Origin: Pseudomonas migulae
Lineage (GTDB): Bacteria > Pseudomonadota > Gammaproteobacteria > Pseudomonadales > Pseudomonadaceae
Assembly: GCF_024169315.1 (NCBI RefSeq)
Contig: NZ_JALJWR010000001.1
Coordinates: 765,501 to 829,500 of the forward strand
DNA: 64,000 nt
Direction of reading: 5' to 3'
Shown: one piece after another, positions 26,653-35,439 of the stretch
How the letters are laid out: each line of letters opens with the position of its first letter
Numbering within the stretch: the first letter of the stretch is position 1
Program-made: the position numbers and the translations under genes
Notes under the pieces: generated by a model
Databases searched by the model: none
The model's input: the letters and a program-made list of their open reading frames with translations, nothing else
What the model was told of the DNA's origin: nothing

Positions 26653-28118
26653 TCACCCGCCACCGCTGCATCATGGTCGCCGGCTTCGGATTGCCCGTCC
26701 GCGTCTTCGAGCTCCCCGTCAGCCGCGCTGCCCTCGACCCCAGGCACCGGCCCCATGCGGTACAGCTTGCCGATCAGGCTGACAGGCAGCCCGCTGACGT
26801 CGACCATCCATTGCACAATCTGCTCCGGCACCGGGTTGCCCTGCATCGCCCGGTGCAAGTCAGGCATCGCGACCAGCATGCCCGGGTGGCACTGGCGCAG
26901 GAAACGCTCGAGCCCAGCGCCGTTGTCGACAAAAGGTGCGAAGAGCAGGCACACCAACTGCGCTTCGCTCAACCCGAGGCTTTTCTGCGCCTCGGCCGCT
27001 GCCAGTGCGCGCTGTTCGGACTGCCTCGCCGGGTTGCCAAAGACCTCCACGGCTTGCTCGCACAGACGTTCCGGCAGATGCTTGCGGCGCATCATCACCA
27101 AGGCGCGCTGCAAATATTCGGCGATGCCTGACTCATAGCTGTGACCGTGCATGAAGCACGCTTGCAAACCCCGGACATGGGCAGAAATCGAAGGGCTGAC
27201 GTATTCGTTGTCGCTGAGCTGTGCGGTGAGTTCGTCAGGTTGAAAACCCAGGAACTCGGTGAGCAGCGGCCACCGCTCTTCCCGGTTGCTGACCAGCATG
27301 TCGTGGATGTCGATGAACGTGGTGCGACGGCAGGCTTCAAACTGTTCGGCCGGGCGCCATTGGGCTTGCCCCTGCCCGTCATAAAAGGCGCGGTAACAAT
27401 CGCTGCCGAGTTCGTCGAGCACCGCAAACAGCACATCAAAGCCTGTTCCGGAATGATTCGACGTCTCGATCCCGGCCTTCGCGGCTGCCCGCTTCAGGCC
27501 ATCGATAAACTGTTTCTGCTGACGCGGTGCGTCGCTGCAGACCAATGCATCGACGCCGCTGTTCCACCGGGCGATCTGCCCCACGAATTCGCCAATAGCC
27601 AGATACCCGTCGTCCCACAGACTGATCGGCCCGTCCAGGGGCTGGCGGTGCCCCACCATCAGCAGGTTGAGTCGATTGGTTTCGCGGCCCGCCTCCGAAA
27701 TCGGTGCCAGGTGCCTGAACGGCAAAACCTCCCGATTATCGGCCATCAATACTTCGACCCGAGGATCATCATAGAGAAACAAGGCGCTGTAGCTGCGATG
27801 AATGTTGTCTTGAACCGTCGAACTGACGCCGTTCATGCGCAGTGAAGCCACGCGCAACTGGAACGTGGCAGGCGCCCTGCCGGCAATACTCAGCTGTGCG
27901 GCCCGCAGCAGCGCCAGGGTGTAGCAGCTGTCCCGGGAACCGGACTGGATGGCCAGCACCTTGTACTCGCCAATGCGCTCCATGCCACCGGCGGTGACCA
28001 CCAACCGCTGAATCAGCAGCTGCAATGCCGTGCGTTCGGCCCGGGAAAAGAAACTCAGCAAACGTTGCAGCATTTGCTGATAAACATAATTCATCGCCTG
28101 GTCATGGATGAGGGTCAT
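26634..28118 (-). CDS. Unknown 494-residue protein upstream of a MocR-type regulator
   Basis: I do not recognise this protein. It has no signal peptide, no clear membrane segments and no P-loop or other catalytic motif that I can name. The N-terminal region (YQQMLQRLLSFFSRAERTALQLLIQRL) is helical and amphipathic. A middle part (YKVLAIQSGSRDSCYTLALLRAAQ, ALFLYDDPRVEVLMADNREVLPF) looks like an alpha/beta fold. The C-terminus is acidic and low in complexity (EGSAADGELEDADGQSEAGDHD). The start ATG 28118 has AGGTAAAT upstream. Its 3' end overlaps the MocR-type gene by 19 bases, and 119 AT-rich bases separate it from a small cysteine-rich peptide gene. The tight link to a MocR regulator suggests a metabolic or regulatory job, but nothing more can be said. 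Confidence 0.75.
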   Translation of the reverse strand: MTLIHDQAMNYVYQQMLQRLLSFFSRAERTALQLLIQRLVVTAGGMERIGEYKVLAIQSGSRDSCYTLALLRAAQLSIAGRAPATFQLRVASLRMNGVSSTVQDNIHRSYSALFLYDDPRVEVLMADNREVLPFRHLAPISEAGRETNRLNLLMVGHRQPLDGPISLWDDGYLAIGEFVGQIARWNSGVDALVCSDAPRQQKQFIDGLKRAAAKAGIETSNHSGTGFDVLFAVLDELGSDCYRAFYDGQGQAQWRPAEQFEACRRTTFIDIHDMLVSNREERWPLLTEFLGFQPDELTAQLSDNEYVSPSISAHVRGLQACFMHGHSYESGIAEYLQRALVMMRRKHLPERLCEQAVEVFGNPARQSEQRALAAAEAQKSLGLSEAQLVCLLFAPFVDNGAGLERFLRQCHPGMLVAMPDLHRAMQGNPVPEQIVQWMVDVSGLPVSLIGKLYRMGPVPGVEGSAADGELEDADGQSEAGDHDAAVAGEWSAGR

Positions 28119-28220
28119 CTTTATTTACCTGATAGTTCAATAGTGCGCAAACAACACTATGCAATGCGCAGACGAATTGTCTGCCACGCATGAAGAGCTG
28201 GACGTTATTCAAATACTAAC

Positions 28221-28235
28221 ACTCAAACCTTGAGT
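28221..28235 (-). other. Small inverted repeat after the 82-residue gene
   Basis: A 6-bp perfect stem (ACTCAA / TTGAGT) with a 3-base loop lies just past the stop codon of the small gene and about 100 bases before the 494-residue gene. With no T run it could be a weak terminator or an operator for the 494-residue gene. Confidence 0.4.
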
Positions 28236-28237
28236 AA

Positions 28238-28486
28238 TTATTTGACATGACTCGATAGCGCAACAGTTCCGGCCAAAGCCAGTCCGCCGGAAAGCCCCGT
28301 AAAACCTGGGCTCTCGGGCTGCGAGAGAGGTCCTAGGAAATATCCGACAACGCCCCACAGACATTTAGCACAAGAAATAAAGAAAGAAGTCGCACACGCT
28401 TGTTTGGCAACTGCACAACGATCAACAGTTTGTCGGAAATGTATTAAAGATGTTTGTTGAAAAGTATCAAACCGATACCCAGCCAT
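28238..28486 (-). CDS. Small cysteine-rich, probably membrane-bound 82-residue protein
   Basis: Start ATG 28486 is preceded by AAGGAAAG with good spacing, which supports a real gene. The product has a polar N-terminus (MAGYRFDTFQQTSLIHFRQT) and four cysteines spaced C24, C31, C39, C42. A hydrophobic segment at about 32-54 (ATSFFISCAKCLWGVVGYF) and a glycine-rich tail (GFTGLSGGLALAGTVALSS) follow. No family was recognised. It could be a small membrane protein, a peptide toxin or a secreted peptide. The surrounding DNA is richer in A and T than its neighbours. It lies upstream of the 494-residue and MocR-type genes on the same strand. Confidence 0.5.
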   Translation of the reverse strand: MAGYRFDTFQQTSLIHFRQTVDRCAVAKQACATSFFISCAKCLWGVVGYFLGPLSQPESPGFTGLSGGLALAGTVALSSHVK

Positions 28487-28625
28487 GACTCTTTCCTTGA
28501 GATGAAAGTAATCATTCAATTATCAGGGCTTAAATGACGATTAGAAGATACAGATCGAGAGCAAAAACCAGTTCAGTTGCGGAACTGACTCCATCGACAG
28601 ATGGGCGTCTCACGTTTTCAGAAGA

Positions 28626-28660
28626 CAAAAAAAAGTCCGTGCAGGCACGGACTTTTTTTC
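28626..28660. terminator. Strong bidirectional terminator
   Basis: A 9-bp stem (AGTCCGTGC / GCACGGACT) with a 2-base loop, flanked by eight A residues and seven T residues. It closes the leftward oxidoreductase transcript, insulating it from the small-peptide gene. The 140 bases to its left hold no recognisable gene. Confidence 0.92.
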
Positions 28661-28668
28661 AGCGTGTG

Positions 28669-29691
28669 TTACGCAGGTTCGACCTGCAAGGCGACCCGTT
28701 CGCGGCATGGGCATTCGTCCATGTAGCGGTGTGCTTCGACAAACTCGGAAAACGGGAAGACCCGAGTCTTGAGTGGCAGCAGCACGCGGTCAGCGGTCAG
28801 CTGGTTGATGTCGCGCAAGGCACGTTGCAGTGCCACCTGGTCCTGGATGATGCCCAACTCCGGCTTGCCGGTGAAGTTGCCGATGCAGTGAACGAAGAAC
28901 TGAATGTTCTTCTGAAACGCCGCGCAGGCCGGGAACGGCGTCTGATTACCGCCTTGCAGGCCATACAGCACCAGGCTGCCACGAGGCGCGAGCACATCGC
29001 CGAGCAGTGACATCTGCGGGCCGCCGAGGCCATCGAACACCACGTCGACACCGCGGTTGTCGGTGATTTTGTTGATCCGCATGAGCAGATCTTCTTCCTC
29101 GGTGACGATGACTTTTTCGGCACCCAGCGACAGCAGGTATTCACGCTCTTCAGCTGTCTTCGTGGCGGCAATCACCCGTACACCTAAAGCCTTGCCCAAC
29201 TGTACAAAGGAAGGACCGGCACAGTGACTGGCGTCGGTGACCAGGGCGAACTGACCAGGCTTGACCCGTGCCAGATCGGCATACGCGAAGTAGGCAATCA
29301 ACAGCGGCGTGTAATGCACCGCCGCTTCAATCGGGCTGAGCACGTCCGGATAACGGGTCAGTGCCGAGCGCGGCAGAACGATCTGCTCGCCATAAACGGG
29401 ATAGTCGTTCGGGCTTTCAGCCGGGAAGCTGGCGACCTTGTCACCGACAGCCAGATCATCGACGCCCTCGCCTACCGCCGTCACGACGCCAGACATTTCA
29501 TGGCCGAGGCCTGAAGGCAGACGAGCGTGGGACGAGGCCAGGTTCTGGCGCCAGAGAATGTCGTACCAGCTGATGCCAATCGCCTCGACGCGCACCTGCA
29601 CTTCGCCCGGCGCAGGGAGAGCGGCCGCATGCTCTTCGCATTTGAGCACCTCGGCTGGACCAAACTTGTGAAAACGGATCGTGCGTGACAT
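28669..29691 (-). CDS. Zinc-independent MDR quinone/alcohol oxidoreductase
   Basis: A 340-residue medium-chain dehydrogenase/reductase. The N-terminal GroES-like domain has the pattern of quinone oxidoreductases (HKFGPAEVLKCEEH, PAPGEVQVRVEAIGISWYDILWR). GHEMSGVVTAVGEGV is present, without the usual zinc-ligand cysteine cluster. The NADPH-binding domain follows (GQFALVTDASHCAGPSFVQLGKALGVRVIAATKT, then GVDVVFDGLGG). It likely reduces quinones or enones with NADPH. The start ATG 29691 has GAGG upstream. It is divergent from the LysR gene, with 268 bases between them that should contain both promoters, so it is the probable LysR target. Confidence 0.88.
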   Translation of the reverse strand: MSRTIRFHKFGPAEVLKCEEHAAALPAPGEVQVRVEAIGISWYDILWRQNLASSHARLPSGLGHEMSGVVTAVGEGVDDLAVGDKVASFPAESPNDYPVYGEQIVLPRSALTRYPDVLSPIEAAVHYTPLLIAYFAYADLARVKPGQFALVTDASHCAGPSFVQLGKALGVRVIAATKTAEEREYLLSLGAEKVIVTEEEDLLMRINKITDNRGVDVVFDGLGGPQMSLLGDVLAPRGSLVLYGLQGGNQTPFPACAAFQKNIQFFVHCIGNFTGKPELGIIQDQVALQRALRDINQLTADRVLLPLKTRVFPFSEFVEAHRYMDECPCRERVALQVEPA

Positions 29692-29959
29692 CGCAAACCT
29701 CGCCAAAGAAACCTCTAATGCCCTGAACTCTATCTGGGCTTTCTACCCAAGACTATCAGTGGCTATTAATAGTCGACATGCCTGTCATTGATTCCGCAGC
29801 ATCCACAGGATCAACGGTTATCGTAAAATCCAGAGTAGCCATTCCAGGGAAACTGAATTATTCGGTGCAGAGTAGCAGCCTTTCCCCGTAAGATTCATGC
29901 CGGCCATTGTTCTCATATGGCCGCTCTCGTCAAGCTTGATGACTCTTCCAGGACTCCAG

Positions 29960-30874
29960 ATGAATCGTAATGACCTGCGTCGTGTCGACCTGAACCTGTT
30001 AATCGTTTTCGAAACATTGATGCACGAACGCAGTGTGACCCGCGCCGCGGAGAAATTGTTCCTCGGCCAGCCGGCCATCAGTGCGGCGCTCTCACGCCTG
30101 CGCGGGCTGTTCGATGACCCGTTGTTCGTGCGAACCGGGCGCAGCATGGAGCCTTCCGCCCGTGCGGTGGAAATCTTCGCCCTGCTCTCTCCAGCCCTGG
30201 ATTCGATTTCCACCGCTGTCAGCCGTGCGGCAGAATTCGATCCGGCGACCAGTACGGCGGTGTTCCGCATTGGCCTGTCGGACGATGCCGAGTTCGCGCT
30301 GCTGCCGTTACTGCTCAAGCGTTTGCGTGCGGAGTCGCCGGGGATCGTATTGGTGGTGCGTCGGGCCAACTACATCCTGATGCCGAGCCTGCTGGCCTCG
30401 GGCGAGATTTCAATCGGCGTCAGCTACACCACCGACCTGCCAGCCAACGCCAAGCGCAAAGTGCTGCGCCGCAGCATGCCCAAACTGTTACGCGCCGACA
30501 GCGTACCGGGGCCGTTGAGCCTGGATGACTTCTGCGCCCGACCCCATGCGCTGGTCTCCTATGCCGGTGACCTGAGCGGCTTTATAGATGAAGAACTGGA
30601 AAAGCTCGGGCGCAAACGTCATGTGGTGCTCGCGGTGCCGCAGTTCAACGGGCTCAACACGCTCATCAGCGGGACCGATATCGTCGCGACGGTGCCTGAC
30701 TACACCGCGGACGCGTTGACGGCGGGCGGCGGTTTGCGGGCTGAAGAACCGCCGTTGCCGGTGCGTACCTTTGAATTGCACATGGCGTGGCGTGGGTCCC
30801 AGGATAATGACCCGGGGGAGCGTTGGTTGCGGTCGCGGATTCAGATGTTCTTTGGCGATCCTGAGAGTCTTTAG
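29960..30874 (+). CDS. LysR-family transcriptional regulator
   Basis: A 304-residue regulator. The winged helix-turn-helix is at about residues 10-65 (VDLNLLIVFETLMHERSVTRAAEKLFLGQPAISAALSRLR), of the NodD/NahR-like subgroup. The substrate-binding domain follows (ATSTAVFRIGLSDDAEFALLPLLLKRL). The last codons read MFFGDPESL. A second, diverged copy of this 3' end (MFFGDPDSLA) lies at 36899-36931, so the present C-terminus was probably replaced when DNA integrated here. The start is ATG 29960 with CAGGA upstream. It probably controls the divergent oxidoreductase gene. Confidence 0.9.
   Translation: MNRNDLRRVDLNLLIVFETLMHERSVTRAAEKLFLGQPAISAALSRLRGLFDDPLFVRTGRSMEPSARAVEIFALLSPALDSISTAVSRAAEFDPATSTAVFRIGLSDDAEFALLPLLLKRLRAESPGIVLVVRRANYILMPSLLASGEISIGVSYTTDLPANAKRKVLRRSMPKLLRADSVPGPLSLDDFCARPHALVSYAGDLSGFIDEELEKLGRKRHVVLAVPQFNGLNTLISGTDIVATVPDYTADALTAGGGLRAEEPPLPVRTFELHMAWRGSQDNDPGERWLRSRIQMFFGDPESL
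30845..30874. mobile_element. Left boundary (attL-like): lysR 3' end
   Basis: ATGTTCTTTGG, one mismatch, then GATCC (30845-30861) is shared with 36899-36915. The remaining lysR codons differ mainly at third positions, encoding PESL here and PDSLA at the right copy. This is the pattern left when an integrative element inserts at the 3' end of a gene and supplies a new end. Confidence 0.6.
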
Positions 30875-30960
30875 GCGTCGTCGGGTAGGCTGTTTAGCTG
30901 ATCATTTCTGGCTTTTCATAGGCCATGGAGATCCATTCACTTCCAGTGGATTGCTACATT

Positions 30961-31039
30961 GGGGGCACATCTAGGGGCATTCTTTGGATAGTTTGAAAAG
31001 TATGCCCCCAGGGTTTGCTCAACGTCCCGAGAATGCCCC
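30961..31039. repeat. GGGGGCA-type repeats at left islet end
   Basis: GGGGGCA at 30961-30967 and GGGGCA at 30974-30979 are in direct orientation; TGCCCCC at 31003-31009 and TGCCCC at 31034-31039 are inverted. Similar GGGGGCA pairs lie at the right end of the islet (36832-36850). Such short repeats near att sites may be arm-type binding sites of tyrosine integrases. Confidence 0.5.
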
Positions 31040-31060
31040 ATCAGTGGCTATCTGGAATAA

Positions 31061-31450
31061 ATGCACATGTCGGTACTGCGTATAGCTGTTGTAGTTGGAT
31101 GCATTTGGGTAGGTTCGGTGTTGGCAGCGGAGCCGACCGAAAAAGTCGTGCGGATTGCACAACTCGTGATAGACCCTGCTCAATTGGCGGCTTACCAAAC
31201 GGCGGTCAAGGAGGAAATGGCTGACTCTGTTCGGCTTGAGCCAGGCGTGCTCGCGATTTATTCGGTGGCGGAAAAGGACCACCCGAACCGCCTTCACTTC
31301 TTCGAAATCTATGCAAACGAAGTGGCCTACAAAAGCCATATCGCATCTGCCCATTTTCAGAAATACGTGAAAACGACAAAGTCGATGATCGTGTCCAGAA
31401 CGCTTATCGAAACCGACCCGGTGCAGCTCAGCGCACAGCAAGGTCAATGA
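31061..31450 (+). CDS. Exported antibiotic biosynthesis monooxygenase (ABM) domain protein
   Basis: A 129-residue protein with a Sec signal peptide (SVLRIAVVVGCIWVGSVLAAEP) and a single dimeric alpha/beta ABM domain: RIAQLVIDPAQLAAYQTAVKEEM, then LEPGVLAIYSVAEKD and LHFFEIYANEVAYKSHIASAHFQKY. This resembles putative quinol monooxygenases of the YgiN type, but exported. The start is ATG 31061 (an in-frame ATG follows two codons later). It is the first gene inside the islet, followed directly by an SDR gene remnant. The pairing of ABM and SDR genes is common in other bacteria. Confidence 0.75.
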   Translation: MHMSVLRIAVVVGCIWVGSVLAAEPTEKVVRIAQLVIDPAQLAAYQTAVKEEMADSVRLEPGVLAIYSVAEKDHPNRLHFFEIYANEVAYKSHIASAHFQKYVKTTKSMIVSRTLIETDPVQLSAQQGQ

Positions 31451-31498
31451 TTGGGCAATTATTTGCTCGGATTGTGCAATCAGGCCCGCAGGCACAGC

Positions 31499-31741
31499 AT
31501 TGAAGATTACGCAAAGAATCCAGCCGGCTCGCGTGAAGCGGTCCTGGCGGTACATGGCAAGCAAGCCAATGATCCGAAGAAGCTGGCGCAGGCCTTGATT
31601 ATCTTGGCCCACACTGAAAAGCGTCCACTGCGCTTCACCGCTGGCAGCGACGCTATCGGCTATTTTGAAGACGAACTTCAGAAACGTCATGAGGAACTGG
31701 CGGCGTGGCGTGATCTCTCGGTGTCACTCGCTCACGACTGA
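31499..31741 (+). pseudogene. C-terminal remnant of an SDR oxidoreductase
   Basis: An open frame of about 80 residues matches the C-terminal part of short-chain dehydrogenases of the kind ending IEDYA....SREAVLAVHGKQANDPKKLAQAL, LRFTAGSDAIGYFEDELQKR and ELAAWRDLSVS. The Rossmann fold and the catalytic YxxxK part are absent, and the frame upstream has no start with a ribosome binding site. This is the decayed tail of a gene, consistent with deletion inside the islet. Confidence 0.7.
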
Positions 31742-31850
31742 TATCGCACTGTCCAACGCGGGGCTCTGAAAGGCATTCGGTTCGCCATTCAGTTTTTGCC
31801 TGCCCCGCGCATCGCCATTTCAAGGTGGGTTGTTATCAAGTCATAACCGC

Positions 31851-33086
31851 TCAAGCCTTGGCAGGTGCCAACTCAGACCGCCGCGCATCGCGAAAGGCAA
31901 ACATGAACACCAGCACCACACCCAGGGAAAAGAACGCCGGGAACAACCAGATGCTCTGCCACTGGTGACCCGCAGGGGTGGCGTAGTAATCAGAGACATG
32001 GCCCGCGACCCAGAAACCGATCAGCATGCCAACGCCGTAGGTGGCCAGGGTAATCAGGCCCTGGGCCGAGCTTCTGAAACGCTCAGGGGTTTTCGCGTCG
32101 GTATAGATCTGCCCGGACACAAAGAAAAAGTCGTAGCAGATGCCGTGCAGAGCAATGCCGGTGAACAGCATAAAGGCCAGGTCGGCGTTATTGCCGTAGG
32201 CGAACAGCACGTATCGCAAGGCCCAGGCCAGCATGCCCATCAGTAACGCGATCTTGATGCCGAAACGGTGAATGAACAGGGGCAGCAGCAGCATGAACAG
32301 GACTTCGGAGACCTGCCCGATGGCCATCTTCGCCGTGGGATTGGTCATGCCTATGTCGGCGAGGAACGGATTGGCATTCTGGTAATAGAACGCCAGCGGG
32401 ATACAGATCAGGATCGAGGCAATGAAGAACACCAGGTAGCTGCGGTCTTTCAGGAGACCCAAGGCATCTAGGCCGAGGATCTGTTTAACACCGGTTCGCG
32501 TTGTTTCGGCTTTCAGCGGCGCCGTACTGGGCAGCGTGAAGCTGTAGACGCCCAGCACCAGCGACGCCAGCGCCGCCATCAGGAAGGTGTTGCGCAGGCC
32601 ACCGGAAGCAATCGCGGCTTTCGAGTCCCAGGCAAACACAAAACTGATCATCACACCCGCGACAATCCAGCCCACGGTGCCCCACACCCGAATACGCGAG
32701 AACTCCAGCGCCGGATCGCGCATCTGGCGAAAAGCCACGGAGTTGACCAGTGCCAGGGTCGGCATATAGATCATCATGTAGGCCAGCACGTAGGGATAGA
32801 ACGCGCCGAAGTCCGGCGCTCGGTATAGCTGATAGAGCAACACAGCCCCCACCAGGTGCAGCACCGCCAGGATGCGTTCGGCATTGAAGAAGCGGTCAGC
32901 GATCAGCCCGATCACGAACGGGGCAATGATCGCGCCCCAGGACTGGGTCGAGAACGCCATGCCAATCTGCCCGCCGCTGGCGCCCAACTGGCTGGACAGA
33001 AAAGTGCCCAGGGTGACGAACCAGCCACCCCAGATAAAGAACTGCAGAAACATCATGGCGCTCAAGCGCGCAGTCATCCACGTCAT
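31851..33086 (-). CDS. MFS permease, NupG/nucleoside:H+ symporter family
   Basis: A 411-residue inner membrane transporter with about twelve hydrophobic segments. The N-terminus (ARLSAMMFLQFFIWGGWFVTLGTFL) is characteristic of the NupG-like nucleoside:proton symporter family, which also includes permeases of other sugars. Later segments include FIWGGWF and LALVNSVAFRQMRDP. The start ATG 33086 was chosen over a GTG nine bases upstream. It is the last gene of the leftward sugar operon, 42 bases after the isomerase. A CA motif 13 bases before the start suggests Crc/Hfq repression. The substrate is likely a sugar, glycoside or polyol handled by the two upstream enzymes. Confidence 0.85.
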   Translation of the reverse strand: MTWMTARLSAMMFLQFFIWGGWFVTLGTFLSSQLGASGGQIGMAFSTQSWGAIIAPFVIGLIADRFFNAERILAVLHLVGAVLLYQLYRAPDFGAFYPYVLAYMMIYMPTLALVNSVAFRQMRDPALEFSRIRVWGTVGWIVAGVMISFVFAWDSKAAIASGGLRNTFLMAALASLVLGVYSFTLPSTAPLKAETTRTGVKQILGLDALGLLKDRSYLVFFIASILICIPLAFYYQNANPFLADIGMTNPTAKMAIGQVSEVLFMLLLPLFIHRFGIKIALLMGMLAWALRYVLFAYGNNADLAFMLFTGIALHGICYDFFFVSGQIYTDAKTPERFRSSAQGLITLATYGVGMLIGFWVAGHVSDYYATPAGHQWQSIWLFPAFFSLGVVLVFMFAFRDARRSELAPAKA

Positions 33087-33099
33087 AACAGTCACCGTC

Positions 33100-33110
33100 T
33101 TATTGTTATT
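33100..33110 (-). promoter_or_regulatory. Crc/Hfq CA motif before the MFS permease gene
   Basis: On the minus strand AATAACAATAA fits AAYAAYAA perfectly and extends it by one repeat. It lies between the isomerase stop and the permease start, so it could repress permease translation individually within the operon. Confidence 0.65.
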
Positions 33111-33128
33111 GAAAGAAACTGGTGAAAC

Positions 33129-34232
33129 TCAGGCGTCAGGCAAGCCCAACAAACGTCTGTTGGAAGCCGCATCGCTGGCCACGCTGACAAAATCGTCAAA
33201 GGCCTTTTGGCTTCGGCTAATCATGTGGTCACGGATGAACCCCGCGCCTTCGGCAGCGCCTTGGGCGGAGTCTTTGAGGCAGCACTCCCACTCCAGCACG
33301 GCCCAACCGGTGAAGCCGTATTGGGTCAGCTTGCTGAAGATCGACTTGAAGTCGATCTGGCCATCACCCAACGAGCGGAAACGCCCGGGGCGCTCGACCC
33401 AACCCTGGTAACCGCCATAGACACCGGAGCGCGCATCGGGACGGAACTCCGCGTCCTTGACGTGGAACATGCGGATGCGTGAGTGATAACGGTCGATAAA
33501 CCCCAGGTAGTCCATTTGCTGAAGCAATAGGTGGCTGGGGTCATAGAGGATGGCCGCACGGGGATGATGATTGACCGCCTCGAGGAAACGCTCGAATGAG
33601 GCGCCGTCGTGCAGGTCTTCACCCGGGTGAATTTCGTAGCATAGGTCGACGCCGGCCTGATCAAAACAGTCGAGGATCGGCAGCCAGCGCTTGGCCAGTT
33701 CGGCAAAACCTTGCTCCACCAAACCGGCCGGGCGCTGTGGCCAGGGGTACATATAGGGCCAGAGCAAGGCCCCGGAAAACGTTGCGTGTGCCGTCAGGCC
33801 CAGACGCTGGCTGGCCCGTGCTGCCAGCTTCAATTGCTCGATCGCCCACTCGGTACGCGCCTGGGGTTGGCCACGCAGATGCGCCGGCGCGAAGTCATCG
33901 AACAGCGCATCGAACGCCGGGTGCACGGCCACCAACTGCCCTTGCAGGTGGGTGGACAGTTCGCTGATTTCAACCCCGGCGCTGGCGCAGACGGCCTTCA
34001 GATCATCGCAATAGCTCTGGCTTTCGGCTGCGCGTTCAAGGTCGATGTAGCGCGTGCCCAGGGTCGGTAGTTGAATGGCTGTGTAGCCCTGGGACGCTGC
34101 CCATTGGGCGATATTGGCCAGAGAGTCGAAAGGCGCTTCATCGGTGATGAACTGCGCCAGGAATATCCCGGGGCCACGCAGGCCTTGAGGGGCAAGGGCA
34201 TTCGGGGGCACGGCAGCCGTCTGCGGTTTCAT
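33129..34232 (-). CDS. Sugar phosphate isomerase/epimerase family TIM-barrel enzyme
   Basis: A 367-residue xylose-isomerase-like TIM barrel. The metal-binding residues of this family appear in order: glutamate in CYEIHPGEDLHDG, aspartate in AILYDPSHLLLQ, histidine in RIRMFHVKDAEF and glutamate in GWAVLEWECCLKDS. Such enzymes act on keto sugars and polyols. Its ATG overlaps the stop of the Gfo/Idh dehydrogenase gene as ATGA. The combination of dehydrogenase, epimerase and permease suggests a pathway in which a sugar is oxidised to a keto form and then isomerised. The exact substrate cannot be read. Confidence 0.85.
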   Translation of the reverse strand: MKPQTAAVPPNALAPQGLRGPGIFLAQFITDEAPFDSLANIAQWAASQGYTAIQLPTLGTRYIDLERAAESQSYCDDLKAVCASAGVEISELSTHLQGQLVAVHPAFDALFDDFAPAHLRGQPQARTEWAIEQLKLAARASQRLGLTAHATFSGALLWPYMYPWPQRPAGLVEQGFAELAKRWLPILDCFDQAGVDLCYEIHPGEDLHDGASFERFLEAVNHHPRAAILYDPSHLLLQQMDYLGFIDRYHSRIRMFHVKDAEFRPDARSGVYGGYQGWVERPGRFRSLGDGQIDFKSIFSKLTQYGFTGWAVLEWECCLKDSAQGAAEGAGFIRDHMISRSQKAFDDFVSVASDAASNRRLLGLPDA

Positions 34233-35395
34233 CGGCTGCACTCCAGCGGGGTCCACTTGGCATCGCTGGTGTGGCTGGCGATGGCCGCTTCGATAAAGGC
34301 CATGCCACGCAGGCCCACCTCGATCCCCGGCACACCCGGCGCGGTGTGGCCTTCAACCTCGCCGCGAATAGCCTGGGCAAAATCGCCATACAGATTGGCC
34401 ATGGCTTCCAGGTAACCTTCGGGATGACCAGCGGGCAAGCGCATACGCTGGGTCGCCGCCTCGCACAACCACGGCTGCCCGGTGCCGGAGCGCAAGACGC
34501 GCATCGGTTGCTCCAATGAACGATGAATCAGGCTGGCGGGTTGTTCCTGGCGCCATTCAAGGCCGCCCTTGTCACCGTAGACACGAATACTCAGCGGGTT
34601 CTCTTCCCCCGCGCAGACCTGGCTGGCGATCAGCACGCCACTGGCGCCCTGCTCCATCTTCAGCAGCATCGCGGCGTCGTCATCCAACTGACGGCCCTCG
34701 ACGTGCACACCCAGACTGGCACACAGGTGGGTGACGGTTTGATCAGCCACAAACTCCGCCAGGGAAAAAGCATGGGTGCCGATATCGGCGATGCAGCCGC
34801 CCACTCCGGACAGTTCCGGCTGCCCACGCCACTCGGCCTGCTTGTTGCCCTGCCCGGCCACATCCTGGCTGAGCCAGCCCTGGGGATACTCCACCAGGAC
34901 CTTTCGCACCACGCCAATCAAGCCACTGCGCACCATTTCCCGCGCTTGCCAGACCATGGGGTAACCGAGGTAGGTGTGGGCCAGGCCATAGAGCCCAACG
35001 CTGCTGTGCAAACGGGTTTTCAGGGCCTGCAGCTCAGCCAGGTTCAAGGCCGCGGGCTTCTCGCAGAACACATGGAAACCGGCGGCCAGCGCTTCGCTGG
35101 CCACCGGTGCGTGAAGATGATTGGGGGTGACAATCACCAGCAGTTCCATGCGCTGTTCGGCCGGCAGCGCGCGCTCGGCCTCCAGCATTGATTGCCATGT
35201 GCTGTAGCAGCGTGATTGCGCCAGGCCCAGGTGGCTGCCCGTACGCAGGTTGTTCTGCGCGTCGCGACTGAACGCACCGCAAACCAGCTCAAAGCGCCCA
35301 TCGAGCCCCGCGGCCTGGTGATGAGCCTGGGCGATAAACGAACCCTCCCCCCCACCGACAAAGCCCATTCTTATTTTGGGTATCACTGTGTTCAT
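34229..35395 (-). CDS. Gfo/Idh/MocA-family sugar dehydrogenase
   Basis: A 388-residue NAD(P)-dependent oxidoreductase. The N-terminal Rossmann motif is GFVGGGEGSFIAQAHHQAA, and the substrate-binding domain contains HVFCEKPAALNLAELQAL (the EKP motif with catalytic lysine), GVGGCIADIGTHAFSLAEF and YLEAMANLYGDFAQAI. Relatives oxidise sugars, glycosides or inositols, and this subgroup with the GGG loop is often found with TIM-barrel epimerases. The start ATG 35395 has GAAGG upstream. It is the first gene of the leftward sugar operon and lies 44 bases from a perfect operator palindrome. Confidence 0.87.
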   Translation of the reverse strand: MNTVIPKIRMGFVGGGEGSFIAQAHHQAAGLDGRFELVCGAFSRDAQNNLRTGSHLGLAQSRCYSTWQSMLEAERALPAEQRMELLVIVTPNHLHAPVASEALAAGFHVFCEKPAALNLAELQALKTRLHSSVGLYGLAHTYLGYPMVWQAREMVRSGLIGVVRKVLVEYPQGWLSQDVAGQGNKQAEWRGQPELSGVGGCIADIGTHAFSLAEFVADQTVTHLCASLGVHVEGRQLDDDAAMLLKMEQGASGVLIASQVCAGEENPLSIRVYGDKGGLEWRQEQPASLIHRSLEQPMRVLRSGTGQPWLCEAATQRMRLPAGHPEGYLEAMANLYGDFAQAIRGEVEGHTAPGVPGIEVGLRGMAFIEAAIASHTSDAKWTPLECSR

Positions 35396-35439
35396 CGCTG
35401 ACCTTCTCTGTCCGGCTCGGTTGAAAGCTGTTTCCATAA

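Noticed and set aside
31451..31498. In-frame codons upstream of the SDR remnant as a possible gene start
   Set aside because: No ribosome binding site, and the residues before IEDYA do not match any SDR, so only the tail is counted.
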